From positions 62,001 through 126,000 of the forward strand of contig JAMLGR010000002.1 of assembly GCA_023957775.1 (NCBI GenBank): a stretch of DNA of 64,000 nt, given 5' to 3'. The notes under the pieces are model-generated. The model ran no database searches, had not been told where the DNA came from, and saw nothing but the letters and a program-made list of their open reading frames with translations. The translations under genes and the position numbers were made by a program. Numbering within the stretch: the first letter of the stretch is position 1; each line of letters opens with the position of its first letter. Below are positions 32,122 to 39,608 of the stretch, in pieces. Origin of the DNA: Fimbriimonadaceae bacterium. GTDB lineage: Bacteria > Armatimonadota > Fimbriimonadia > Fimbriimonadales > Fimbriimonadaceae.

Positions 32122-32451
32122 CTAGAACCGCTCGAACTGCTCGACATCGAGCACAAACACGACGGCGCCCCCGACGGGGACTTTCACGGGACTGGGGATG
32201 AAGGCTCCGGGAGGCGCGGCTTCGAAGGGCATGACGTTCACGAGCTGCTCCCTCGCCTTGCAGTTCTGCGCGATCAGCTTGAGCACCGCCTCCTTCTCGT
32301 CCGGCTCCACGCCAATGAGAAAGGTCGTGTTCCCTTCGCGCAAGAAGCCGCCGGTCGACCCAATCACCGTGAACTTGAACCCGGCGCGAATCAACTCCTC
32401 CGTGATCTTGCCTTTGTCCCGGTTGTGCACGATGCAGACGACGAGCTTCAC
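32122..32451 (-). CDS. darA: PII-like cyclic-di-AMP receptor (DarA/PstA family)
   Basis: The 109-residue protein begins with GTG and reads VKLVVCIVHNRDKGKITEEL, then FKFTVIGSTGGFLREGNTTF, LIGVEPDEKEAVLKLIAQNC and KAREQLVNV. The STGGFL-x-x-GNTTF block is the signature of DarA, a trimeric PII-like protein binding cyclic-di-AMP. This implies the organism makes c-di-AMP, although no cyclase is in the window. TATAAT lies 7 bases before GTG, so the mRNA is probably leaderless. It is co-transcribed with holB. Confidence 0.93.
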   Translation of the reverse strand: MKLVVCIVHNRDKGKITEELIRAGFKFTVIGSTGGFLREGNTTFLIGVEPDEKEAVLKLIAQNCKAREQLVNVMPFEAAPPGAFIPSPVKVPVGGAVVFVLDVEQFERF

Positions 32452-32458
32452 CGGTTGG

Positions 32459-32464
32459 ATTATA
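32459..32464 (-). promoter_or_regulatory. -10 box (TATAAT) of darA-holB
   Basis: A perfect TATAAT on the minus strand, 7 bases before GTG 32451. Confidence 0.7.
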
Positions 32465-32507
32465 GCGGAAGGGCAGACCGAGGGGGCGGTGCTCGCCACC
32501 CTTGACG

Positions 32508-33773
32508 CTAGCGATGCTCGGGCAAGGGCTTGCCCTTGGTCTCGGGCGCGAAGGGCAGGGCCAACAGGCCGAACACATAGACCAACGCCGCCCGCGCGAC
32601 GCCCTCCCCGACCGACCCCTTCGCGCCGCCAATCAACAAGCCCGTCAGCCATGGAACCGGCGCCGAAGCGATGCGGCCCGTGTTGTAGGCGAACCCCGCG
32701 CCGGTCGCGCGAAGGCTCGTCGGGAACAGTTCGGGGAAGTAGAGCACGAACGCCGCGCTCAATCCGATGGCAAAGAACGACATCAACGGCGCAAGCAGAA
32801 GCAGGGCTTGGAACGTGTTCGAGCCGAGCGTGGCGAACCCCACGGAGAGAGGGGCGCCGACGAAGCAGAGGGCCAACGTGGGACGCCTTCCCCACCGGTC
32901 GCACAACCAAGGCACGAAGAACACTCCCGCCAGCGTCCCCACGTGAAGGCTGTAGGTCGCGTAGCTGATCCGCTGCTGGAGCGTCTCGGGGCTCACCCCC
33001 TCGCTCACGGCCTTGACGAGGTTGGGCAGCCAGAAGCTCACGTTGCCCGCCCCGGCGATCCCGACGACCCCGATGACGGCCGCCACGATCGCGTGGCGCC
33101 TCCAAGTCGCATGGCCGAACACGCCTTTGAGCGGATTCACGCGAAGAGCAGGTGCCGCCTCGACCCACCGTTCCGGCTCACGCACCTTTCTGCGAATCAA
33201 AACAGTGATGAACGCAGGCACGATCCCCACCACGAACAACCATCGCCAGTTCGATGCCGCCAACCCGAGGTTGAGCGTCGCGGCGAAAATCGGCCCGAAC
33301 GCCGCGGCGGACTGGATGAGGGAGGAGGCTGGCGCCCGTGCCCGGTCGGGAAGCACCTCGGCCACCAACGCGGCGCCCGCCGCCCACTCGCCGCCGATAC
33401 CCAGTGCGGTCAGGAAGCGCACGACCGTCACCTGCTCGGGCGTGTGGCACAGCGCCGTCAGACCCGTGAAGGCGCAGTAGAGGAGGATGGTGAGCACCAT
33501 CGTTCGCGTGCGGCCCCACCGGTCCGCGAGGACGCCGAAGACGAGCCCTCCGATCGACCATCCGATCAGGAATCCCATCTGGATTCGCCCTTCGATCAGC
33601 GGTCCTTGGAGCTTGTAGGCCGCCTCTCCCCCGAGCATCTCCACCAGCATCGGCACCTTGGCGAAGTTGAACAGCGCGGTGTCCATGATGTCGAACACCC
33701 AACCGAGCCACGCCACCGTGAGCACCAGCCACTGGTATCGGGTCAGGGACTTCCACCAAGGAACGTCAGGCAC
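32508..33773 (-). CDS. major facilitator superfamily transporter (sugar/aromatic-acid porter type)
   Basis: The 421-residue protein has 12 predicted helices. The motif between helices 2 and 3 is GVLADRWGRTRTM and a matching CDRWGRRPTL occurs in the second half. Helix 5 region GIGGEWAAGAALVAEVLPDR is typical of sialate/aromatic acid:H+ symporters. A repeated YFPELFPTSLRATG block is the porter signature of helix 11. The substrate cannot be deduced. It follows rnj on the same strand, but a 62-base heptad repeat separates the two genes. Confidence 0.9.
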   Translation of the reverse strand: MPDVPWWKSLTRYQWLVLTVAWLGWVFDIMDTALFNFAKVPMLVEMLGGEAAYKLQGPLIEGRIQMGFLIGWSIGGLVFGVLADRWGRTRTMVLTILLYCAFTGLTALCHTPEQVTVVRFLTALGIGGEWAAGAALVAEVLPDRARAPASSLIQSAAAFGPIFAATLNLGLAASNWRWLFVVGIVPAFITVLIRRKVREPERWVEAAPALRVNPLKGVFGHATWRRHAIVAAVIGVVGIAGAGNVSFWLPNLVKAVSEGVSPETLQQRISYATYSLHVGTLAGVFFVPWLCDRWGRRPTLALCFVGAPLSVGFATLGSNTFQALLLLAPLMSFFAIGLSAAFVLYFPELFPTSLRATGAGFAYNTGRIASAPVPWLTGLLIGGAKGSVGEGVARAALVYVFGLLALPFAPETKGKPLPEHR

Positions 33774-33787
33774 GCATGCAAGTCCTC

Positions 33788-33849
33788 CCCCGATTCCCGA
33801 TTCCCGTTTCCCGTTTCCCGATTCCCGACTCCCGATTCCCGATTCCCGT
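33788..33849. repeat. long heptad repeat (GATTCCC, GTTTCCC, GACTCCC units)
   Basis: Nine units: GATTCCC x2, GTTTCCC x2, GATTCCC, GACTCCC, GATTCCC x2, and a partial GTCCC. It starts two bases beyond the RNase J stop codon (33852) and occupies most of the gap to the MFS gene. Confidence 0.9.
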
Positions 33850-33851
33850 CC

Positions 33852-35498
33852 CTACACCTCCACGATCGTGGGAATCACGAGCGGCCGCAGGTTGCAGCGC
33901 TTCTGGATGTGGCGCCGTACGACGTCGTGGATTTCGTGCCGGAGCTTGTTCGCATCGCGCAGGTCTGCGGCGCTGTACTGCCGCAACACGTCGATCAGCG
34001 CGTCGTTCGCATGGTCCAAGGTGCCCTCGGGACCGTGGAAACCCTTGGCCTGGATGATCGGATCGCCGATGATCTCGCCCGCCTCCGGATCGATCGCCAG
34101 CGTGATGACGACCAAGCCCTCGCTCGCCACGTTGTGCCGATCGCGCAGCACTTCGTCGGTGACGCCGGGGGTACCGCTGCCGTCTATCAGGACGCGGCCG
34201 CACGGCACCGGATCCCCAAAGTGGGCTTCCGTGTCGTTCAAACACAGGGGCAATCCATCGCGAAGGGTGAACAGGCGATGATCCGGGATCCCCATCTGCC
34301 GGGCCAGGTCGAGGTAGAGGAACTGGTGGCGCGGTTCGCCGTGGACCGGCGCCACGTAGTAGGGCCGGGTCAGGTTGATCATCATCTTCAGCTCTTCCCG
34401 GTAGGCGTGCCCGCTGACGTGGATGGGAGTCGGGTTGTCGTAGATGACCGTCGCGCCCTGCCGGAAGAGCCGGTTGATCGTTCTCCAAATGGCGGCCTCG
34501 TTGCCAGGGATCGGCCGTGCCGAGTAGAGGAGCGTATCGCCCGCGCGGATGCGCAGGCGCGAGTACTCCTCCTTGGACATGCGCACGAGGGCCGACATGG
34601 GTTCGCCCTGGCTGCCCGTCGTGAGGATCGCCAGCTCGTGGTCGGCGTAGTTCTTCGCGTCCTCGAGCCGGATGCGGACCCCGCTCGGAACGGTCATGTA
34701 CCCGAGCCGCGCGCAAACGTCCACGTTCTGTTCCATGCGGCGGCCCACGACGACGACCTTCCGTCCGACCTCGGCGGCCACGTCGAACACCTGCTGCATC
34801 CGGTGGATGTTCGACGCGAACGTCGTCAGCATCACGCGCCCTGGTGCTTCCTGGAACACCTGGGTCAGACCCTCCTTCACCGAGCTCTCGCTCGGCCCCC
34901 AACCCGGCCGGTCGACGTTGGTGGAGTCGCTGAGGAGGAGGACCACGCCCTCGTGCCCCAACTCGCCCAAGCGCGCGATGTTGGTGAGCTTGCCGTCCAC
35001 CGGGGTGAAATCGAACTTGAAATCGGAGGTCATCAGCACGATGCCGTGCCGCGTGCGAATCGCCATCGCGCACGTGTCGGGAATCGAGTGGGTGATCCGG
35101 ACAGGCTCGACGGAGAGCGAGCCGGCCTGCAGGATATCGCCGGGCTTGTACGTCCGAAGGTCGAGCGACTTGAAGTCGCACTTCTCTTCGAGTTTTTGCC
35201 GAATCAGCGCATGGGTGAACTCGGTGGCGTAGATCGGACAGTTCACATCGGCGAGCAGGTAGGGCAAACCGCCGACATGGTCCTCATGGGCGTGGGTCAA
35301 GAAGACGCCGCGCAGTTTGTCCTTGTGCTCGATCAGGTACTCGAAATCGGGGACGACGATGTCGATGCCCAGCATCTCCTCGTTCGGAAAGGTGAGGCCG
35401 CAGTCGATGACGACGATATCGTCGTCCTGACGGATCGCCATGCAGTTCTTGCCGATTTCGCCGACGCCGCCCAAAGGGATGACTTGAAGTTCGCTCAC
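33852..35498 (-). CDS. rnj: ribonuclease J
   Basis: RNase J is a metallo-beta-lactamase-fold endo/5'-exoribonuclease for mRNA decay and rRNA processing. The 548-residue protein has IPLGGVGEIGKNCMAI, the metal motif LTHAHEDHVGGLPYLL, DSTNVDRPGWGPSE, TTGSQGEPMSALVRM, and VSGHAYREEL of the beta-CASP domain. GTG 35498 gives the family N-terminus (VSELQVIPLGGVG) and lies 8 bases after TACGCT. A 36-residue extension upstream is rejected. Its 3' end touches a heptad repeat. Confidence 0.96.
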   Translation of the reverse strand: MSELQVIPLGGVGEIGKNCMAIRQDDDIVVIDCGLTFPNEEMLGIDIVVPDFEYLIEHKDKLRGVFLTHAHEDHVGGLPYLLADVNCPIYATEFTHALIRQKLEEKCDFKSLDLRTYKPGDILQAGSLSVEPVRITHSIPDTCAMAIRTRHGIVLMTSDFKFDFTPVDGKLTNIARLGELGHEGVVLLLSDSTNVDRPGWGPSESSVKEGLTQVFQEAPGRVMLTTFASNIHRMQQVFDVAAEVGRKVVVVGRRMEQNVDVCARLGYMTVPSGVRIRLEDAKNYADHELAILTTGSQGEPMSALVRMSKEEYSRLRIRAGDTLLYSARPIPGNEAAIWRTINRLFRQGATVIYDNPTPIHVSGHAYREELKMMINLTRPYYVAPVHGEPRHQFLYLDLARQMGIPDHRLFTLRDGLPLCLNDTEAHFGDPVPCGRVLIDGSGTPGVTDEVLRDRHNVASEGLVVITLAIDPEAGEIIGDPIIQAKGFHGPEGTLDHANDALIDVLRQYSAADLRDANKLRHEIHDVVRRHIQKRCNLRPLVIPTIVEV

Positions 35499-35506
35499 GT
35501 CGGGAC

Positions 35507-35512
35507 AGCGTA
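35507..35512 (-). promoter_or_regulatory. -10 box (TACGCT) of rnj
   Basis: The minus-strand TACGCT is 8 bases before GTG 35498. Confidence 0.5.
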
Positions 35513-35576
35513 CCAGCCGGGAGGAGGCGCGCCCTTTTGCGCCCCGCCACGTCTGTATCAGGGAGGAGGTGTGCCC

Positions 35577-36407
35577 TTGTCCGAAGTACCGCCCGATTCG
35601 CCGCAAGAACCGACTGGCCCAAACCCGGAGGAGTTCTCCCCTTACCCCCGGTCGGGGACGACCGGAGGTTCCGGTTCCCCCCTCCGTCCGCCCGGCGTCT
35701 ACTTCGACGCCATCGGGGACGCCATCCAGATCGTCAAGCAGGACGTCGGCACCTGGGTCGTCGCGGCGCTTCTGCTTCTCGCCGTCAGCTATGCGATCTC
35801 GATTCCCATGAGCTTCATCGCCAATGTGGTCGCGTACGGTGCCCTGTTCCCCACGCCGGCTCAGCAGATGGAGCGCGGACTGTTTGCCCTCGTGATCAGC
35901 TTCCCGTTCAGTCTCGTATCCGGCGCGGTGAGCGCGGTCTTGTCCGCGGGAATGATCCAGATGGCCCTGCGCAAGATCGACGGCGGTCCGGTCGAGATCG
36001 GCGACCTGTTCAGCGGGTTCGGGCAGTTCCTACCGATGCTGATCGGCAACAGCCTGATGTCGATCCTGATCATGATCGGAGCCGTCTTCTGCATCGTTCC
36101 CGGGTTGTACGTCGCGGGTGCGCTGGCGTTCGTGCCGATCCTCATCGTGCGGCAGCGGTTGGGAGGCGTCGAGGCGATCAACGCGAGTTGGGAGGTGCTC
36201 CGCCCCTTCGCGTTCCCCATGGTCGGGCTCCTGATCGTGCTCGGTCTTCTTGTCGTGCTCGGCGTGATCGCGTGCCTCGTGGGCGTGCTCTTCGCCATCC
36301 CGGTCTATACGATGACCCTCGCCCTCCACTACCGGGCGTTCTTCCCCGAGCAGATGGCCGCCGAGGGTCACCGCATCGGCGCCGAACCGCCTCGAACCCA
36401 GTGGTAG
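35577..36407 (+). CDS. multi-pass membrane protein
   Basis: The 276-residue protein has a Pro/Ser-rich cytoplasmic start (SEVPPDSPQEPTGPNPEEF) then about five to six helices, including VVAALLLLAVSYAISIPMSF and FAFPMVGLLIVLGLLVVLGV. The VRQRLGGVEAINASWEVLR segment resembles the loop found in YciC/DUF975-type or GDPD-associated membrane domains. TTG 35577 was chosen because GGGAGGAGG lies 7 bases upstream; GTG 35571 is too close to it. A much longer frame upstream is antisense to rnj and rejected. Function unknown. Confidence 0.72.
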   Translation: MSEVPPDSPQEPTGPNPEEFSPYPRSGTTGGSGSPLRPPGVYFDAIGDAIQIVKQDVGTWVVAALLLLAVSYAISIPMSFIANVVAYGALFPTPAQQMERGLFALVISFPFSLVSGAVSAVLSAGMIQMALRKIDGGPVEIGDLFSGFGQFLPMLIGNSLMSILIMIGAVFCIVPGLYVAGALAFVPILIVRQRLGGVEAINASWEVLRPFAFPMVGLLIVLGLLVVLGVIACLVGVLFAIPVYTMTLALHYRAFFPEQMAAEGHRIGAEPPRTQW

Positions 36408-36411
36408 GGTT

Positions 36412-37470
36412 TCACCGGGGTCGCCGCGGGTGGAACGCCCAACGGATCTCCTGCCGGGCTGCGCGAAGCAGCCCCAGGCCCACGGCGACCAACGGCGGGC
36501 GAGCGGTGAACGCCTCGGTGATCGCGTACAGCGTGCGCGGGCTGAACACGGGCTCGTTCGCGATCGCGTAGAGCGGTTCCCACGCGTGGGGCCGGAACTT
36601 CGACTTGAAAGCGTCGAGACCGTCGAAGTTGTAGAACCTGCGCCCATGCGCGCGAACCCACGGCAGTAGGATCCGCAACCACCAAGGGTGCGTGACACGC
36701 GCTTGGAGCCCGTGGTCGGCAAGCGGCACCAGCCCCATGGTCACATAGTCGGCACCGGAGAACGCCACCGCTTCGATCGCCGTGTCCAGCATCAGTTCGA
36801 TCGTCCCGTTCGGCGCGTCGAAACCTCGCACGAACTGCTCGGTCAACCACCCGTTGCGTGCGGGAACCGGCGCCATCGACACGAAGCCGACGGCTTCTCC
36901 ATCCTTCTCAGCGACGAAGATGCGCCGGTCGCCGACCTCGTGGAGGGTCTCCGGCTCGACGAGGAAGTGGAGCGGAGGGAGCCCCCGCGTTTCCAGCCAC
37001 TCGGCAAGGCATCGCAACAGCTCGGGGTGGTCCGTGGCCTTCTCGGAGCTCCACTCGCGGACCACGACGTTCTTGTTCGAAGCCCGTTTGAACTGAGCGC
37101 GAAGCGAGGGGTACGCGTGAACCGTCTCGTGCCACCGTGCCGGATCCCAAGAAGGTTGGGCGCCAAGCAGCACGATGCTCGAACCCGGATGGAGTCCCAC
37201 AGCCTCCCGGAGGCGATCGGCGGCCCCGAAGTAGCACACCCGTTCGCCAGCCTCGCTCGACGCTTCCTCCCACTCGGCGACGATCCCGGGGAGCCGCTCC
37301 CGAGGCCCGATCGGGGCGCCGGCGACGACCCTCACGTGCTTGTGGCGAACAAATCCCACAAGGCCGTCGCCCGCTTCGGAAAACCAGTGTTCGATCCCCT
37401 TGTTCAGCACTTGGTACGCCGTGGCGTTCCAGCCGTAGCGCATCACCAACCTTCGTGCCGTTTCGTCCAT
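36412..37470 (-). CDS. DUF2156 (phosphatidylglycerol lysyltransferase C-terminal-like) protein
   Basis: The 352-residue protein matches the soluble GNAT-like catalytic part of MprF/LysX enzymes: FVRHKHVRVVAGAPIGPRE, RVCYFGAADRL, QFKRASNKNV, VAEKDGEAVGFVSMAPV and HGRRFYNFDGLDAFKSKFRP. MprF moves aminoacyl groups from tRNA to membrane lipid. Here the multi-helix flippase half is absent, so the lipid substrate and location are uncertain. It is convergent with the membrane protein ending at 36407 (4-base gap). Confidence 0.88.
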   Translation of the reverse strand: MDETARRLVMRYGWNATAYQVLNKGIEHWFSEAGDGLVGFVRHKHVRVVAGAPIGPRERLPGIVAEWEEASSEAGERVCYFGAADRLREAVGLHPGSSIVLLGAQPSWDPARWHETVHAYPSLRAQFKRASNKNVVVREWSSEKATDHPELLRCLAEWLETRGLPPLHFLVEPETLHEVGDRRIFVAEKDGEAVGFVSMAPVPARNGWLTEQFVRGFDAPNGTIELMLDTAIEAVAFSGADYVTMGLVPLADHGLQARVTHPWWLRILLPWVRAHGRRFYNFDGLDAFKSKFRPHAWEPLYAIANEPVFSPRTLYAITEAFTARPPLVAVGLGLLRAARQEIRWAFHPRRPR

Positions 37471-37539
37471 GGGGGGAGAAGTGCTGAGTCTGAAGTCGCT
37501 TCCTTCGAAGCGGTCATTGCAAGCGATCTCGCCGGGTGC

Positions 37540-37545
37540 TAATCT
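37540..37545 (+). promoter_or_regulatory. extended -10 box (TGC-TAATCT) of the VOC gene
   Basis: TAATCT, preceded by TGC, lies 5 bases before ATG 37551. This decides against the GTG at 37536, which lies upstream of the box. Confidence 0.6.
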
Positions 37546-37550
37546 GGGTT

Positions 37551-38309
37551 ATGGTATATCACGGCACCATTCCTTTCGGCGCGCCATCGCAGCTTCGCCT
37601 GCAGATGGGCGTCAACCCGGACGGCCACATGGTCTTGACGGTGCTGACGCCTTTCGACCAACCGATGGGGCACCTCCACCATCTCCAGGTTTCGCCCCAG
37701 GAACTCCGCGCCATCTGCGACGGCAAGGCGGACCGGGTGATCGCCCAGGGAGAAGCGGGCGCATCCATCGAGTTCACCTCGGGCACCGACGATGCCCACG
37801 AGATGATCAACATCCACTACGTCGATCCCGAAAAGTGGACCGACTCGAGGTCGACGGTCACCATCGAGGACCTCTCCGCGCTCATCGGCGAGGCGGGTCA
37901 CGTCGCCGTCCCCGATGCCGGCGCGGCCGAAGGCCCATCCGCCGCCCCCATCACGGGAGTCGACGACATCTGCCCCGTCCTGGCGGTGCGAGACGTCGAG
38001 GACGCGCTTGCCTTCTACACCGAGAAGCTCGGCTTCGGCGAGCCCTGGAAATATGGGGAGCCCGTCGTCTACGGCGGGGTCAAGGCCGGCAAGCACCAGG
38101 TGCACTTCAGCCGCGCCGAGTCCGTGACGCCGGCCGCAGGGTTCGCGATCTACGTGACCGTCGAGAACGTGGATGCGATCTACGCGCGGTGCACGGCCCA
38201 CTCAGTACCCATCGTCGAGGACCTGGGGCTGCGCCCTTACAAGATGCGCGATTTCAGCCTCCGCGACCCCAACGGACACATCGTGGCCTTCGGTCAAGAG
38301 ATGAGCTGA
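37551..38309 (+). CDS. VOC family protein with an unassigned N-terminal domain
   Basis: The 252-residue protein is two-part. Residues 138-252 form a glyoxalase/VOC module (ICPVLAVRDVEDALAFYTEK, LGFGEPWKYG, GKHQVHFSRAE, and RDPNGHIVAFGQ at the end), with His and Glu-type metal-ligand positions partly kept. Residues 1-115 (VYHGTIPFGAPSQLRLQMG, HLHHLQVSPQELRAICDG) are not a VOC repeat and are unrecognised. The VOC half may bind a small molecule or detoxify one. It is convergent with the ThuA gene, 1 base away. Confidence 0.82.
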   Translation: MVYHGTIPFGAPSQLRLQMGVNPDGHMVLTVLTPFDQPMGHLHHLQVSPQELRAICDGKADRVIAQGEAGASIEFTSGTDDAHEMINIHYVDPEKWTDSRSTVTIEDLSALIGEAGHVAVPDAGAAEGPSAAPITGVDDICPVLAVRDVEDALAFYTEKLGFGEPWKYGEPVVYGGVKAGKHQVHFSRAESVTPAAGFAIYVTVENVDAIYARCTAHSVPIVEDLGLRPYKMRDFSLRDPNGHIVAFGQEMS

Positions 38310-38310
38310 T

Positions 38311-38979
38311 CTATTTCGCGGCCCAGAGGAAACCGCGCCGCATGAGTTCGCGCGGCGTGCCGGACTCGAGGACGTGGCGGTTGTGGCCTAGCGCGCAGTA
38401 GAAGACGCGGCCTGCGCCGTACGTCTTTGTCCACACCTGGGGCATTTGGCACGGGTTCCCGCTGTGCGGCCCCGGTGCGCTCGGGTTGGGGAATTCGGTC
38501 GTGGCGAGCACCGAGTTGCCTGGGTCGGTGTGCAGGTAGTACTGCTCGCTCACCACCTCAAAATCGTCGAGGTCCTGCGTGATGGGGTGCGGATTCGCGC
38601 GGTTGATGCGCACGGTGTAGCGCACGCCGTCGTTTCCCGGATGCGCGACCCACTGGCCGCCGGTCATGAACTGCCACTCGGAGTCCTCTCGAAAGGCGTC
38701 GCACATGCCCCCGTGGCACCCGGCCAAACCCACGCCGTGTTCGGAGACGGCCTTCAGCACCGGATCGCGCTGGTCGGGGCGGATCGTGCCCATCGTGACG
38801 ACCGGCACGATCAGGTCCAACGCGGCAAGCTTCTCCGCATCGCAGAACGCGTCGAGGGAGCTGGAGACTTCGACGCGAAAACCCTCCTCGCTCAACATGT
38901 CGCGAAAGAGATCGGCGACCAGATCGGGCTCGTGGCCGTCCCAGCCTCCCCAAACGATGAGTGCAGAGGGTGTGTGCAT
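38311..38979 (-). CDS. ThuA-like domain protein
   Basis: The 222-residue protein shows the class I glutamine-amidotransferase-like ThuA fold: ALIVWGGWDGHEPDLVADLF, a central LDLIVPVVTMG, GLAGCHGGMCDAF, and HPITQDLDDFEVVSEQYYLH then GRVFYCALGHNRHV. ThuA proteins are linked to trehalose or disaccharide utilisation but their chemistry is unclear. ATG 38979 was chosen because it is 6 bases after TACGAT; an extension to 39018 is rejected. Confidence 0.9.
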   Translation of the reverse strand: MHTPSALIVWGGWDGHEPDLVADLFRDMLSEEGFRVEVSSSLDAFCDAEKLAALDLIVPVVTMGTIRPDQRDPVLKAVSEHGVGLAGCHGGMCDAFREDSEWQFMTGGQWVAHPGNDGVRYTVRINRANPHPITQDLDDFEVVSEQYYLHTDPGNSVLATTEFPNPSAPGPHSGNPCQMPQVWTKTYGAGRVFYCALGHNRHVLESGTPRELMRRGFLWAAK

Positions 38980-38985
38980 CGGCCC

Positions 38986-38991
38986 ATCGTA
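38986..38991 (-). promoter_or_regulatory. -10 box (TACGAT) of the ThuA gene
   Basis: The minus-strand TACGAT with a 6-base gap to ATG 38979. Confidence 0.6.
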
Positions 38992-39015
38992 CCTTTGGAG
39001 CTTTGTGGACTGCGC

Positions 39016-39021
39016 CATAAT
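39016..39021 (+). promoter_or_regulatory. -10 box (CATAAT) of gmhA
   Basis: CATAAT, 8 bases before ATG 39030. Divergent with the ThuA promoter in a 50-base intergenic region. Confidence 0.6.
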
Positions 39022-39029
39022 CGGGCTCG

Positions 39030-39608
39030 ATGCACCGCATTTTCGACCGTGCGTTCTCCGATGCCGCCCAGGCCCTTGCGTCGTTTCGCGCGGATCCGGA
39101 GATTCAGTCGAGCCTTCTCGAAATCGCCGAGGCGCTGACGGAGGTCCTCCGAAAAAGGGGGCGCGTCCTCGTGTGCGGCAACGGAGGGAGCCTTGCGGAT
39201 GCGATGCACTTTGCCGAAGAGTGGAGCGGCCGCTTCCGAGGCGACCGCCCCGCCTACCCCGTCCTCGCGCTCTCCGATCCCACGCACCTCACGTGCGTGG
39301 CCAACGACTTCGGCTTCGAGCACGTCTTCTCCCGTCAGGTCGAGGCGTTCGGCCACGAGGGCGACCTGCTCATCGTCCTCTCCACCTCGGGCCATTCGGC
39401 AAACATCGTCGAGGCAGCGGAGGCAGGGCGAAGGAGGGGCATGCGCGTGGTGGGCTTCCTCGGCAAGGGTGGCGGCCGCGTGCGCGGGTTGTGCGACTGG
39501 TGCATCGTCGCTCCGGGGGAGACGTCGGACCGGATCCAGGAGCTGCACATGTTGGCGCTGCACGTGCTGATCGAAGTGGTGGAAGAGGCCCTGGGGCACG
39601 GGGCGTGA
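39030..39608 (+). CDS. gmhA: D-sedoheptulose 7-phosphate isomerase
   Basis: GmhA converts sedoheptulose 7-phosphate to glycero-manno-heptose 7-phosphate, the first step to heptose for LPS or S-layer glycans. The 192-residue protein has the SIS-domain blocks VLVCGNGGSLADAMHFAEEW, LIVLSTSGHSANIVEAA and the C-terminal catalytic helix TSDRIQELHMLALHVLIE. The other heptose genes are not in the window. It overlaps the next glycosyltransferase gene (GTGA), supporting a role in surface glycan synthesis. Confidence 0.93.
   Translation: MHRIFDRAFSDAAQALASFRADPEIQSSLLEIAEALTEVLRKRGRVLVCGNGGSLADAMHFAEEWSGRFRGDRPAYPVLALSDPTHLTCVANDFGFEHVFSRQVEAFGHEGDLLIVLSTSGHSANIVEAAEAGRRRGMRVVGFLGKGGGRVRGLCDWCIVAPGETSDRIQELHMLALHVLIEVVEEALGHGA

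Noticed and set aside
33788-33849. Possible CRISPR array
   Set aside because: Direct tandem units of 7 bases without spacers, and no cas genes; it is a heptad repeat.
32502-35576. Very long plus-strand frame leading into the membrane protein at 35577
   Set aside because: It is antisense to the MFS and RNase J genes. The real start is next to the ribosome site GGGAGGAGG.
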